Positions 1-9,839 are shown, counted from the stretch's first letter. The stretch: DNA of 64,000 nt from SZAS-103 sp036496805 (GCA_036496805.1 DASXKN010000012.1:36313-100312), one strand, 5' to 3'. Notes: generated from the sequence alone by a model not told the origin. Translations and numbers: made by a program.

Positions 1-1
1 G

Positions 2-1510
<1,509 letters not shown>

Positions 1511-1525
<15 letters not shown>

Positions 1526-1655
1526 CCTGCCGGGCTTTTCCTGGCACGGGCGGGTCAGCTCGCCTGACCTGCCGCGCTTTTTGGAGCACGAGCGGGTCAG
1601 CTCGCCTGACCTGCCTGCTTTTCGGGCACGCGGCCGGCCAGCTAGCCTGACCGCG
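1511..1655. repeat. Four ~42-bp tandem repeats, each with a small hairpin
   Basis: Units begin at 1511, 1553, 1595 and 1636 (spacing 42, 42 and 41). Each carries GGTCAG-(C/T)TCGC-CTGACC, an inverted repeat with a 6-bp stem and 5-nt loop, followed in the first three by a pyrimidine-rich GCTTTT stretch. The fourth unit is degenerate (GGCCAGCTAGCCTGACC). The first unit overlaps the stop codon of the E1 gene. The hairpin plus T-run suggests serial weak terminators or an mRNA 3'-end element, which is inference. Confidence 0.85.
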
Positions 1656-1704
1656 TTTGAATCCAAGGGTGACCTGATACCCCAAGCTGACCTATCATCA
1701 CGGC

Positions 1705-2610
1705 ATGTCTGCAACCCAACCCTGCACGATCCTGTTCGCCGACGTCAGCGGCAGCACCCGTCTTTTCGAGCAAAAGGGCGACGTCGAGGCCCGGCGCCTG
1801 ATCGCGTCCGTGCTCAATGCGCTGACCATCGTCTGCAACTCGCACGGCGGCAAGGTCATCAAGACCATCGGCGACGAGATCATGTGCACCTTCCGCAGCG
1901 CGCTCCAGGGCGTACTCGCGGCCTGCGACATGCAGCGCAAGATGGCGCGCGACATCGACTTCGTGCGCGACAACCTCGGCGTGCGCATCGGCCTGCACCA
2001 TGGCGAGGCGCTGTTCGAGGACAACGACGTGTTCGGCGACGCGGTCAATGTCGCCGCGCGCATGACCTCGCTCGCCAAGCGCGAGCAGATCGTCACCACC
2101 GCCTCCTCGCTGCGCGAACTCACCGGCCCGCCGATCAGCGTGCGCAGCCTCGGCCGCGCGCGCGTGAGCGGCAAGCTGCTGCCGATCGAGATCGTCGACG
2201 TGATCTGGCAGGAAGACACATCGGGCATGACCACGGTGCAGCGCGCCGTGCGCACCGCGGCACCCGAGCCGGCCGAGCCGAACAGGCTGGTCCTGCGCTT
2301 CAAGGACCAGGTCATTGAACTCACGCCTGAGTCGGACCCGTTCACCCTCGGCCGCGAGGCCGGCAACGGCCTGACCGTTGCCGCCGACTGGGTCAGCCGC
2401 ACCCATGCCACCATCGAATACAAGCGCGGCCACTTCGTGCTGTCCGATCGCTCGACCAATGGCACCTGGGTCAAGCTCGGCGCCGACGACGAACTGCGCC
2501 TGAGTCGCGACGAAGTGCATCTGCGCAAGTCCGGCACGATCAGCCTCGGCAAGGGCATGGCCCTCAACGCCGACATGCTGCTGCAGTTCGACTGCGAGAC
2601 GGGCGCGTAG
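1705..2610 (+). CDS. Class III adenylate/guanylate cyclase domain protein with C-terminal FHA domain
   Basis: 301-residue cytoplasmic signalling protein with no membrane segment. Residues ~5-170 form a class III nucleotide cyclase domain; the two likely metal-binding aspartates are D13 (FADVSGST) and D57 (KTIGDE). Residues ~195-285 form an FHA phosphothreonine-binding domain with the typical LGRE, SRTHA and STNGTW motifs. The likely role is making cAMP or cGMP in response to binding a phosphorylated partner; substrate and partner cannot be read from sequence. It stands alone after the hairpin repeat, so it probably has its own promoter. The ATG at 1705 is the only good start before the domain. 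Confidence 0.85.
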   Translation: MSATQPCTILFADVSGSTRLFEQKGDVEARRLIASVLNALTIVCNSHGGKVIKTIGDEIMCTFRSALQGVLAACDMQRKMARDIDFVRDNLGVRIGLHHGEALFEDNDVFGDAVNVAARMTSLAKREQIVTTASSLRELTGPPISVRSLGRARVSGKLLPIEIVDVIWQEDTSGMTTVQRAVRTAAPEPAEPNRLVLRFKDQVIELTPESDPFTLGREAGNGLTVAADWVSRTHATIEYKRGHFVLSDRSTNGTWVKLGADDELRLSRDEVHLRKSGTISLGKGMALNADMLLQFDCETGA

Positions 2611-2659
2611 GGCAGAACCCCGTCGGCGCGCCGCCAGGGCGCACCGACCGTTGCGGATT

Positions 2660-4201
2660 TCAACTGTCCGAATAATCGGCCGCCGCAGTTGCGTCCCGCA
2701 TGCGCGGCCGCTTGAGCAGGTCGGCGATCGCGGTGATCGCGACCGCGACGACCACATTGGCGACCAGCGCGGTCAGGCCCAGGTAAACGGCGCCGACGCC
2801 AGGCACCATCCAGGTGGTCTTCACGCCAGCCGACCAGCCCTGCATCCAGCTCAGGCCGGTGCCGAGCGCCATGCCGATTGCCCAGCCGGCGAGCAGCGCG
2901 CCGGGACGGAACCAGCGCGTGTACAGGCCGAACACGACCGCAGGGAACGCTTGCAGCATCCAGATCCCGCCGAGCAATTGCAGGTTGATCGCGAAATCCT
3001 GCGACAGCTCGAGCACGAACAGCAACGCGCCGAACTTGACCAGCAGCGAGGTGATCTTCGCGACCTTCGCCTCGCCGGCGTCGCTGATCCGCGAGTTGAC
3101 GAACGGCTTCCAGATGTTGCGGGTCACCAGGTTGGCCGCGCCGATCGACATGATCGCGGCCGGCACCAGTGCGCCCAGCGCGATCGCCGCGAAGCAGAAC
3201 CCGGCGAACCATTCCGGGAAGCTTTGCAGGATCAGCGCCGGCACGATCGCGCTGCCCTTCGCGTCCACGTGCGCGGCGATCGCCATGAAGCCCATCAGCG
3301 CGATCAGGCCGAGCGCGACGCTGTAGGCCGGCAGCAGGATCGCGTTGCGGCGGATCGTCTCGGGGCCGGACGCGGCGAGCGCGCCGGTGGTCGCGTGCGG
3401 GTAGAGGAACAGCGCGCCAGCCGAACCGAGCGCCAGCGTCGCGAACGGCAGGTACTGGCCCGGCTGCAGCAGCAGGCCGGTGCCGTTGTGCTTGGCGGCG
3501 AAGGCCTTGCCGGCCGCCGCGAAGATCGCGCCATAGCCGCCGAGCTTCGCCGGGATCACGATCACCGCGGCGATCACGAAGATGTACAGCATCGCGTCCT
3601 TGACGAAGGCGATCAGCGCCGGGGCGCGCAGCCCGCTCGAATAGGTGTACAGCGCCAGCACGAGGAAGGCCGCGCCGAGCGCGATCTCGGCGCCGGTCTG
3701 CATGCCGCCGAAACCCATCGCCGCGAACACCACCTGCATGCCGACCAGTTGCAGCGCGATGTAGGGCATCGTCGCCAGCACCCCGGTCAGCGCGATCGCC
3801 AGCGCGAGCCAGCGGCTGCCGTAGCGTCCCTGCACGAAGTCGGAAACGGTGACGTAGCCGTGGCGGTGGCAGACGTTCCACAGCGGCGGCATCACCAGGT
3901 AGAAGATCACGTAGGCGGTGATCGTGTAGGGCATCGCGAAGAAACCCTGCGCGCCCTTGGCATACACGAGTGCCGGAACGGCGATCACGGTGTAAGCGGT
4001 GTAGATGTCGCCGCCCATCAGGAACCAGGTGATCGCGGTGCCGAAGCGGCGACCTGCCAGGCCCCATTCGTGCAGGTGGTCGAGGTCGGCCTTCTTCCAG
4101 CGCGCGGCGAGGAAGCCAAGGACCGTGACCAGCGCGAAGAACGCCGCGAACACCGCCCACGCGGTCCAGTGGACGGCATTGCCCAATGCTGCGCCGCTCA
4201 T
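2660..4201 (-). CDS. Sodium:solute symporter family permease
   Basis: 513-residue integral membrane protein of the sodium:solute symporter (SSS) family, with about 13 hydrophobic helices. The N-terminal segment WGLAGRRFGTAITWFLMGGD and the following VYAKGAQGFFAMPYTITAY resemble the monocarboxylate/MctP-like branch, so an organic acid is the probable substrate; this is inference. The start chosen (ATG at 4201) overlaps the stop of the upstream small gene as ATGA. The open frame extends far upstream, but that part lacks family similarity and overlaps other genes. Coupling to a DUF3311 protein is typical of this branch. Confidence 0.85.
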   Translation of the reverse strand: MSGAALGNAVHWTAWAVFAAFFALVTVLGFLAARWKKADLDHLHEWGLAGRRFGTAITWFLMGGDIYTAYTVIAVPALVYAKGAQGFFAMPYTITAYVIFYLVMPPLWNVCHRHGYVTVSDFVQGRYGSRWLALAIALTGVLATMPYIALQLVGMQVVFAAMGFGGMQTGAEIALGAAFLVLALYTYSSGLRAPALIAFVKDAMLYIFVIAAVIVIPAKLGGYGAIFAAAGKAFAAKHNGTGLLLQPGQYLPFATLALGSAGALFLYPHATTGALAASGPETIRRNAILLPAYSVALGLIALMGFMAIAAHVDAKGSAIVPALILQSFPEWFAGFCFAAIALGALVPAAIMSIGAANLVTRNIWKPFVNSRISDAGEAKVAKITSLLVKFGALLFVLELSQDFAINLQLLGGIWMLQAFPAVVFGLYTRWFRPGALLAGWAIGMALGTGLSWMQGWSAGVKTTWMVPGVGAVYLGLTALVANVVVAVAITAIADLLKRPRMRDATAAADYSDS

Positions 4202-4371
4202 CGACGCCAGCTCCGGTGGACGAGCCACAGCAGCAGCGGTAACGCGAACAGGCAGGCGAACAGGTACCAGTAGAAGAACGGGAAGCCGAACATTTCCGGC
4301 TCGCTGCGGTTGTACAGCGGGACGGCCGCGAGCGTTGCGATGAAGGGAAGGAGGAGCAGGATCCTGCGCAT
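4198..4371 (-). CDS. DUF3311 small membrane protein, partner of the symporter
   Basis: 57-residue protein, short enough to be missed by gene callers. Two hydrophobic helices (about residues 3-19 and 33-50) flank a conserved-looking YNRSEPEMFGFPFFYWY segment, the hallmark of DUF3311 proteins, which are often encoded next to SSS-family symporters. Its TGA overlaps the symporter ATG (ATGA), so the two are almost surely translated together. A GGAAAC stretch lies just upstream of the ATG. It may be a small subunit or assembly partner of the transporter; that role is inference. Confidence 0.8.
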   Translation of the reverse strand: MRRILLLLPFIATLAAVPLYNRSEPEMFGFPFFYWYLFACLFALPLLLWLVHRSWRR

Positions 4372-4502
4372 GCTGGTTTCCGTTCAGGGGACCGATCGCG
4401 TCGTCGCGGGCTGCCGGTCGAAGGACGCTCGTCGGTCGACCTGCGGCAGCCTGATCCGGCGCGCACTGTACGCAGGAATCCTCCTCGCGTGCGAGTCCGC
4501 GA

Positions 4503-5402
4503 TCACCGCGCCAGCCCGCCGAGCAGGGGCAATTCGCGGCAGGCGACGCCCCCGCAGGTCCATTCGCCTTCCGGGCGGTCCACGGCGAGCACCGCCAATG
4601 CTTCGCCTGCGGCCGACGCGACGACAACGCCCAGGGCGCGACCCTCGGCGGCGATCTCCGCCCCCGTCGCGAGACCTTCGCCCGCGACCCGCGCCAGCGC
4701 GCGCTTGGCTTGGCCGAGGAAGTGCGTGCGGGCGACGATTTCCTGGCCGGGATAGCAGCCTTTCTTGAGGCTGTAGGCGCCGAGACGGTCGAGCGAAAGC
4801 ATCTGCGGCGTCCATTGCTCGCTCTGGTCGATCGACAGGCGTGGAAGGCCGTGGGCGAGGTCGAAGGCTGTCCAGCGCCACACACACTGCGCGTCGGCAT
4901 CGGCTCGCAGCGAGCCTTCGAGGTCCGCCACGCCGATGAGTGTCGCGGGCACGGGCGCGATGCGCAGCGCGCGCGCGCCGCCTTCGCCGCCGAGATCGAA
5001 TTCGATCGCCCCGGCGTCGCCGCCTTCGCGATGCAGCATGGCTCCGCGCGCCTGCGACGGCGCGGCAAAGGCCCCGAAGGCCTGCAGGTCCGCGCGCGCA
5101 CCCAGCTTCACCTTGCTGCGGAACACGAAGCGCTGCATGCGTGCCGCCAGTTCCGACGCGGGGAAGTCCGGCACGACCAGCCAGTACCGCTGCGCCTCGA
5201 GCGCGGCCAATGCGAACAGGGCGATCAACCGTCCCTTCGGATTGAGCCAGCCGTTCCATTGCCAGTTCCCGGGCGCGAGCGGGCGCACATCGTTCATCGT
5301 CTGCGCCTGCAGGAAGGCCGCCGCGTCGGCGCCAGCGACCTCGACCATCTGCCAATCCGGCAGCGAACAGGCTTCGGAAGGCGCGTCTTGCTTGTCTGTC
5401 AT
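4503..5402 (-). CDS. ygfZ: YgfZ/GcvT-family folate-binding iron-sulfur maturation protein
   Basis: 299-residue tetrahydrofolate-dependent protein that helps build or repair iron-sulfur clusters. The family signature KGCYPGQE, with the essential cysteine, is present near residue 205, and the N-terminal part (FLQAQTMNDVRPL, WNGWLNPKGRLI) matches the aminomethyltransferase-like fold. The start at 5402 (MTDKQDAP) is preferred over longer upstream possibilities. Only 42 nt separate it from the divergent succinate dehydrogenase locus, whose SdhB needs three Fe-S clusters, so co-regulation is plausible. A 131-nt spacer with no recognised signal separates its end from the DUF3311 gene on the same strand. 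Confidence 0.9.
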   Translation of the reverse strand: MTDKQDAPSEACSLPDWQMVEVAGADAAAFLQAQTMNDVRPLAPGNWQWNGWLNPKGRLIALFALAALEAQRYWLVVPDFPASELAARMQRFVFRSKVKLGARADLQAFGAFAAPSQARGAMLHREGGDAGAIEFDLGGEGGARALRIAPVPATLIGVADLEGSLRADADAQCVWRWTAFDLAHGLPRLSIDQSEQWTPQMLSLDRLGAYSLKKGCYPGQEIVARTHFLGQAKRALARVAGEGLATGAEIAAEGRALGVVVASAAGEALAVLAVDRPEGEWTCGGVACRELPLLGGLAR

Positions 5403-5444
5403 GGCCCCGGGTCTTAAACTTCGCATACACATGCGTACGTTCCG
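5403..5444. promoter_or_regulatory. Divergent intergenic region between ygfZ and the sdh locus
   Basis: The 42-nt gap must hold upstream signals for both genes. It contains a short inverted repeat, CGCAT-ACAC-ATGCG (5422-5435), which could be an operator. No convincing -35/-10 pair was seen, so promoters may lie inside the neighbouring coding regions. Confidence 0.3.
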
Positions 5445-5639
5445 ATGATAGGCGAAACCCCGCGCGCAGCCGATGCCGGCGATATCCAGCCGGCGATGCA
5501 ACCCGCTTCGGGAGACGCCGTGGCCGACGGCGCGGAAGGCAAGGAGAACAAGCGGCCGCGCGAGATCGGTGGCCGCGAAGGACCCGAACCGACGCGTTAC
5601 GGCGACTGGGAAAAGAACGGCCGCTGCATCGATTTCTAG
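5445..5639 (+). CDS. SDHAF4-like succinate dehydrogenase assembly factor (DUF1674)
   Basis: 64-residue protein whose C-terminal 25 residues contain the DUF1674/SDHAF4 signature (EIGGREGPEPTRYGDWEKNG followed by RCIDF). The first ~38 residues are low-complexity and acidic. In mitochondria and bacteria this family binds FAD-loaded SdhA and protects it before assembly with SdhB. Position directly upstream of sdhC fits that role. It begins 42 nt from the divergent ygfZ. The ATG at 5445 is the first in frame; a start 28 nt further on in another frame gives no family match. Confidence 0.85.
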   Translation: MIGETPRAADAGDIQPAMQPASGDAVADGAEGKENKRPREIGGREGPEPTRYGDWEKNGRCIDF

Positions 5640-5718
5640 CAGGATGTCGAAAAACACCCTGCCAGCACCCCGATAATCGCGGATGGATGCCGCGGCCGCG
5701 AGTCGGCACGAGGCATCC
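5639..5718. repeat. Intergenic hairpin element, copy A
   Basis: Two stems follow the SDHAF4-like gene. The first is GCAGGATGT / ACACCCTGC (5639-5662, loop CGAAAA, one mismatch). The second is GGATGCC / GGCATCC (5685-5691 with 5712-5718) enclosing the palindrome CGCGGCCGCG. A related arrangement (GGGTGTT-type hairpin, then GGATGGAT and CGCGAG) occurs at 19833-19890, so this is probably a dispersed REP-like element. Confidence 0.55.
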
Positions 5719-5743
5719 GGACGCCCCTGACGGACACGACACG

Positions 5744-6142
5744 ATGGCCACACCGCAACGTCCGCTCTCGCCTTTCACCGACATTTACCGGTGGCAGATC
5801 ACGATGACCATGTCGATCCTGCACCGGATCACCGGCGTGATCCTCGCCTTCGGCGCGTTCGGCATCGCCTGGTGGCTGCTCGCGGTTTCGGCGAGCGACT
5901 ACCGCTATGGGCAGTTCATGGATCTGGCGACCTCGCTGCCCGGCAAGCTCGTGCTGGCCGGCTTCAGTTTCTGCCTGATCTACCACCTGCTCAACGGCAT
6001 CCGCCACCTGTTCTGGGATGCCGGCAAGGGTTTCGAGATCAAGCAGTTCTACGCGAGCGGCTGGACGGTCGTCCTGTTGTCGTTCCTGCTGACCGGCGGC
6101 CTGTGGATGTTCGCGATGAGCCAGGGCGGAGGTACGCCATGA
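5744..6142 (+). CDS. sdhC: Succinate dehydrogenase cytochrome b556 subunit
   Basis: 132-residue membrane subunit of complex II that anchors SdhAB, binds heme b and helps form the ubiquinone site. The SILHRITG motif (residues 24-31) and three membrane helices are visible. H81, in YHLLNGIRH, lines up with the heme-ligand histidine of the E. coli protein. The ATG at 5744 is chosen because MATPQRPLSPFTDIYRWQ is the usual N-terminus; an upstream in-frame ATG would add residues with no family match. Its stop overlaps the sdhD start (ATGA). Confidence 0.93.
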   Translation: MATPQRPLSPFTDIYRWQITMTMSILHRITGVILAFGAFGIAWWLLAVSASDYRYGQFMDLATSLPGKLVLAGFSFCLIYHLLNGIRHLFWDAGKGFEIKQFYASGWTVVLLSFLLTGGLWMFAMSQGGGTP

Positions 6143-6540
6143 GCGCGTCGGACATGGACAAGTCGATGCGCACGCCGCTGGCACGCGCACGTGGCCTCGG
6201 TTCGGCGAAGGACGGCGTGCACCACTGGTGGATGCAGCGCCTGACCGCGGTCGCGCTGGCGCTGCTGACGCCGTGGTTCCTGTGGACCCTGGTTTCGCTG
6301 ATCGGCGTGCCGCATCCGGCCGTCGCCCACATGCTCGGCGATCCGCGCCGCGCGCTGCCGATGCTCGCCTTCGTGCTCGCGCTGTTCTGGCACGCCAGGC
6401 TCGGCCTGCAGGTCGTGATCGAGGACTACGTGCACACGCGCTGGATGGAGCTCGCGCTGCAGGTGCTGGCGAGCTTCGCCTGCGCGGCCGGCGCGCTGAC
6501 CTGCGTGTACGCCATCGTCCGCATCCTGTTCGCGCCGTGA
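6139..6540 (+). CDS. sdhD: Succinate dehydrogenase membrane anchor subunit
   Basis: 133-residue second membrane anchor of complex II, with three helices. The N-terminal segment PLARARGLGSAKDGVHHWW followed by MQRLTAVALALL is typical of proteobacterial SdhD and contributes to quinone binding; the HARLGLQVVIEDYVH segment holds the second conserved histidine region. Translationally coupled to sdhC by a 4-nt ATGA overlap. The 90 nt to sdhA contain a possible 18-residue leader frame but no clear terminator. Confidence 0.92.
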   Translation: MSASDMDKSMRTPLARARGLGSAKDGVHHWWMQRLTAVALALLTPWFLWTLVSLIGVPHPAVAHMLGDPRRALPMLAFVLALFWHARLGLQVVIEDYVHTRWMELALQVLASFACAAGALTCVYAIVRILFAP

Positions 6541-6630
6541 CCGCGCGATCCTCCCGAATCCAGCGATACGAGCATCCATGAAGAACCCATCAGCAGCCCG
6601 GTGCCAGGCCTCGAACACGGCGGTCGTCGC

Positions 6631-8424
6631 ATGACCACGTCCTACAAGATCACCGAGCACCAGTTCGACATGGTCGTGGTCGGCGCCGGTGGCGCCGGCC
6701 TGCGCGCGACCTTCGGGCTGGCGGCGAAAGGCCTCAACACCGCCTGCATCACCAAGGTCTTCCCGACGCGCTCGCACACCGTGGCCGCGCAGGGCGGCAT
6801 CTCGGCGGCGCTCGGCAACATGGGCGAGGACGACTGGCGCTGGCATTTCTACGACACGATCAAGGGCGGCGACTGGCTCGGCGACCAGGACGCGGTCGAA
6901 TACATGTGCCGCGAGGCGATCCCCGCGGTGATCGAGCTCGAGCACCAGGGCGTGCCGTTCTCGCGCACCGAGGAAGGCAAGATCTACCAGCGCCCGTTCG
7001 GCGGCATGACCACCCAGTACGGCGAAGGTCCGGCGGCGCAGCGCACCTGCGCGGCGGCCGACCGCACCGGCCACGCGATGCTGCACACGCTCTACCAGCA
7101 GTCGCTCAAGCACGACGCGCGTTTCTTCATCGAGTACTTCGCGCTCGACCTGATCATGGATGCCGACGGCGCCTGCCGCGGCGTGCTCGCGCTCGACATG
7201 TCCACCGGCGAGCTGCACCTGTTCCGCGCGCATGGCACCGTGCTGGCGACCGGCGGATACGGCCGCGCCTACTTCTCCGCGACCTCGGCGCACACCTGCA
7301 CCGGCGACGGCGGCGGCATGGCCTTGCGCGCGGGCCTGCCGTTGCAGGACATGGAATTCGTGCAGTTCCATCCGACCGGCATCTACGGCGCCGGCTGCCT
7401 CATCACCGAGGGTGTGCGCGGCGAAGGCGGCATCCTGCGCAACTCCAACGGCGAGCGCTTCATGGAGCGCTACGCCCCGCACTACAAGGACCTCGCCTCG
7501 CGCGACGTGGTGTCGCGCTCGATGACGATCGAGATCCGCGAGGGCAGGGGCGTCGGCGACAAGAAGGACCACATCTTCCTGCACCTCGACCACCTCGATC
7601 CGAAGATCATCCACGAGAAGCTGCCGGGCATCGCCGAGACCGCGAAGATCTTCGCTGGCGTCGACGTGACCAAGCAGCCCATTCCCGTGCTGCCGACCGT
7701 GCACTACAACATGGGCGGCATCCCGACCAACTACCACGGCGAGGTCGTCACCCTGAAGGACGGCAATCCCGACAGCATCGTGCACGGCCTCTACGCGATC
7801 GGCGAAGCGGCCTGCGTGTCGGTGCACGGCGCGAACCGGCTCGGCTCGAATTCGCTGCTCGACCTGGTCGTGTTCGGGCGCGCGGTCGCCAACCGCTGCG
7901 GCGAGACGATCAAGCCCGCTATGCCGCACAGGACGCTGCCGAAGTCGGCCTGCGACCAGGCGCTCGCGAACCTCGACAAGCTGCGCAACGCGAATGGTTC
8001 GACGCCGACCGCGCAGATCCGCGACGCGATGCAGCGCGACATGCAGGACCACGCCGCGGTGTTCCGCACCGGCCAGACGCTCGACGAGGGCGTGACGAAG
8101 ATCACCGCGATCGCGAAGTCCTTCGCCGACGTGAAAGTGTCCGATCGCTCCATGGTCTGGAACTCCGACCTGATCGAGACGCTAGAGCTGCAGAACCTGC
8201 TGGGCCAGGCGCAGGCGACCATGGTGTCGGCCGCGAACCGCACCGAATCGCGCGGCGCGCACGCGCGCGAGGACTTCAAGGATCGCGACGACGTCAACTG
8301 GCGCAAGCATTCGCTGTGCTGGGTCGACGACCGGAACCAGACGCGCCTGGACTACCGCCCGGTGCACGCCAACACGCTCACCGACGACGTGGCCGCGGTG
8401 CCGCCGAAGCAAAGGGTGTACTGA
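6631..8424 (+). CDS. sdhA: Succinate dehydrogenase flavoprotein subunit
   Basis: 597-residue catalytic subunit oxidising succinate to fumarate. The dinucleotide-binding GAGGAG lies at residues 18-23, and H49 in TRSHTVAAQGG is the histidine expected to carry covalent FAD. The active-site region (GGMTTQYGEGPAAQRT, HGANRLGSNSLLDLVVFGR) is intact and the length is normal for proteobacteria. The ATG at 6631 is preferred to an upstream GTG at 6601, because family members start close to MTTSYKITEHQFD. It lies 3 nt from sdhB. Confidence 0.96.
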   Translation: MTTSYKITEHQFDMVVVGAGGAGLRATFGLAAKGLNTACITKVFPTRSHTVAAQGGISAALGNMGEDDWRWHFYDTIKGGDWLGDQDAVEYMCREAIPAVIELEHQGVPFSRTEEGKIYQRPFGGMTTQYGEGPAAQRTCAAADRTGHAMLHTLYQQSLKHDARFFIEYFALDLIMDADGACRGVLALDMSTGELHLFRAHGTVLATGGYGRAYFSATSAHTCTGDGGGMALRAGLPLQDMEFVQFHPTGIYGAGCLITEGVRGEGGILRNSNGERFMERYAPHYKDLASRDVVSRSMTIEIREGRGVGDKKDHIFLHLDHLDPKIIHEKLPGIAETAKIFAGVDVTKQPIPVLPTVHYNMGGIPTNYHGEVVTLKDGNPDSIVHGLYAIGEAACVSVHGANRLGSNSLLDLVVFGRAVANRCGETIKPAMPHRTLPKSACDQALANLDKLRNANGSTPTAQIRDAMQRDMQDHAAVFRTGQTLDEGVTKITAIAKSFADVKVSDRSMVWNSDLIETLELQNLLGQAQATMVSAANRTESRGAHAREDFKDRDDVNWRKHSLCWVDDRNQTRLDYRPVHANTLTDDVAAVPPKQRVY

Positions 8425-8427
8425 CAC

Positions 8428-9216
8428 ATGGCAGAGTTCACGCTTCCGAAAAACTCGCGCATCGGCAAGGGCAAGCGCTTCCCGGCGGCCGCCGGCAGCA
8501 AGCAGGTGCGTTCGTTCAAGATCTATCGCTGGAATCCGGACGACGGCCAGAACCCGCGCACCGACACCTACGAGGTCGACCTGTCGAAATGCGGGCCGAT
8601 GGTTCTCGACGCGCTGATCAAGATCAAGAACGAGATCGACCCGACGTTGACCTTCCGCCGCTCCTGCCGCGAGGGCATCTGCGGTTCGTGCGCGATGAAC
8701 ATCGACGGCACCAACACCCTCGCCTGCACGCGCGCGATCGAGGACTGCAGGAAGGCCGAGGTGCCGATCTACCCGCTGCCGCACATGCCGGTGGTGAAGG
8801 ACCTCGTCCCCGACCTCACCCATTTCTACGCGCAGTACGCGTCGATCAAGCCGTGGATCCGCACCCAGAGCGCGCCGCCGCCGGACCGCGAGCGCCTGCA
8901 GTCGCCGGACGAGCGCAAGCACCTCGACGGCCTCTACGAATGCATCCTCTGCGCCTGCTGCTCGACGTCGTGCCCGAGTTACTGGTGGAACGGCGACCGC
9001 TACCTCGGCCCGGCGATCCTGCTGCAGGCCTATCGCTGGATCGTCGACTCGCGCGACGAGGACACCGGCGTGCGCCTCGACGACCTCGAAGACCCGTTCA
9101 AGCTCTACCGCTGCCACACCATCATGAACTGCACGCGCACCTGCCCGAAGGGCTTGAACCCGGCCAAGGCGATCGCGGAGATCAAGAAGCTGATGCTGCA
9201 GCGGCGCGCGGTCTGA
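8428..9216 (+). CDS. sdhB: Succinate dehydrogenase iron-sulfur subunit
   Basis: 262-residue electron-transfer subunit of complex II. The [2Fe-2S] ligands C80, C85, C88 and C100 (SCREGICGSC...C) and the [4Fe-4S]/[3Fe-4S] ligands C172, C175, C178, C182, C229, C235 and C239 are all present. Length and layout are normal. It sits 3 nt after sdhA in the same operon and upstream of the assembly genes sdhE and ygfX. Confidence 0.96.
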   Translation: MAEFTLPKNSRIGKGKRFPAAAGSKQVRSFKIYRWNPDDGQNPRTDTYEVDLSKCGPMVLDALIKIKNEIDPTLTFRRSCREGICGSCAMNIDGTNTLACTRAIEDCRKAEVPIYPLPHMPVVKDLVPDLTHFYAQYASIKPWIRTQSAPPPDRERLQSPDERKHLDGLYECILCACCSTSCPSYWWNGDRYLGPAILLQAYRWIVDSRDEDTGVRLDDLEDPFKLYRCHTIMNCTRTCPKGLNPAKAIAEIKKLMLQRRAV

Positions 9217-9260
9217 AGGCTGATGAACCTGCGCAACGCTCATCCCCGGGGGCGGAGATA

Positions 9261-9485
9261 ATGCAACCGGCTCCCTGGAAAGTGCGAATCTTCGCGGGGA
9301 TTTATTTCATCGCATACTCGGGTGTCGCTGCTTGGGGCTGGCATGAGTTTCAGCGCGGATTCGCCATTTCCTGTTACGTCGGTGCGGCCTTGATGCTGGT
9401 CGCTGCGTTCTTCATTCCGAAGTTGATGGTCGCCCTTGTCCGGGGCCGAATTCCGGAGTCGTGGCGCAAGCGGAACGCCGGCTGA
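9261..9485 (+). CDS. Small two-helix membrane protein of unknown function
   Basis: 74 residues, MQPAPWKVRIFAGIYFIAYS at the start, with two hydrophobic segments (about residues 9-27 and 34-55) and a basic C-terminus. No family recognised. A GGCGGAG ribosome-binding sequence lies just before the ATG. It is placed between sdhB and sdhE on the same strand, so a link to complex II assembly or to the membrane arm is possible, but nothing in the sequence proves it. The base composition around it is slightly less GC-rich than sdhB. Confidence 0.6.
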   Translation: MQPAPWKVRIFAGIYFIAYSGVAAWGWHEFQRGFAISCYVGAALMLVAAFFIPKLMVALVRGRIPESWRKRNAG

Positions 9486-9574
9486 CCGTGGGTCCGTGGT
9501 TTCAGAAAACTGTTTCCGTTGGAGTGCCGGGAAGTCGCATGCATGGATGATGAGAGCGGAAGAAGGGAAACTCC

Positions 9575-9829
9575 TTGAGTGATGTGGCCGATCTATCGCG
9601 CCTGCGCTGGCGCTGCCGTCGCGGCATGCGCGAACTCGACCAGTTGCTGCTGCGCTACCTCGACCGTCGCTGGTCGGAAGCGGACGACAGCGAAAGAGGC
9701 ATTTTCCTACGGCTGCTGGACTGCGAAGACGATACGCTGTGGCGGTGGTGCATGGGACTGGAAACTCCGCAGGACAAGGATCTCGATGGCATCCTCGCTC
9801 GCATCCTCGCGCTTCCCCCCGTCGCCTGA
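9575..9829 (+). CDS. sdhE: SdhE, FAD assembly factor for succinate dehydrogenase
   Basis: 84-residue DUF339-family protein that promotes covalent FAD attachment to SdhA. The conserved RGMRELD motif (residues ~15-21) is present, followed by the DDSERGIFLRLLDCEDDTLW and MGLETPQD segments typical of the family. The start is read as TTG at 9575 because no ATG or GTG gives the full N-terminus; an AGGGAAACTCC stretch precedes it at a suitable distance. Directly upstream of ygfX, the same pair as in enterobacteria. Confidence 0.9.
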   Translation: MSDVADLSRLRWRCRRGMRELDQLLLRYLDRRWSEADDSERGIFLRLLDCEDDTLWRWCMGLETPQDKDLDGILARILALPPVA

Positions 9830-9839
9830 AGCGACCGGG

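Noticed and set aside
2651..4273. A 540-codon plus-strand open frame
   Set aside because: It lies opposite the symporter gene, is composed mostly of Arg, His, Asp and Gln, and has no domain pattern. It is a by-product of high GC.
6049..8052. A 667-codon minus-strand open frame
   Set aside because: Antisense to sdhD and sdhA, which have intact motifs; its residues reflect codon-bias mirroring.
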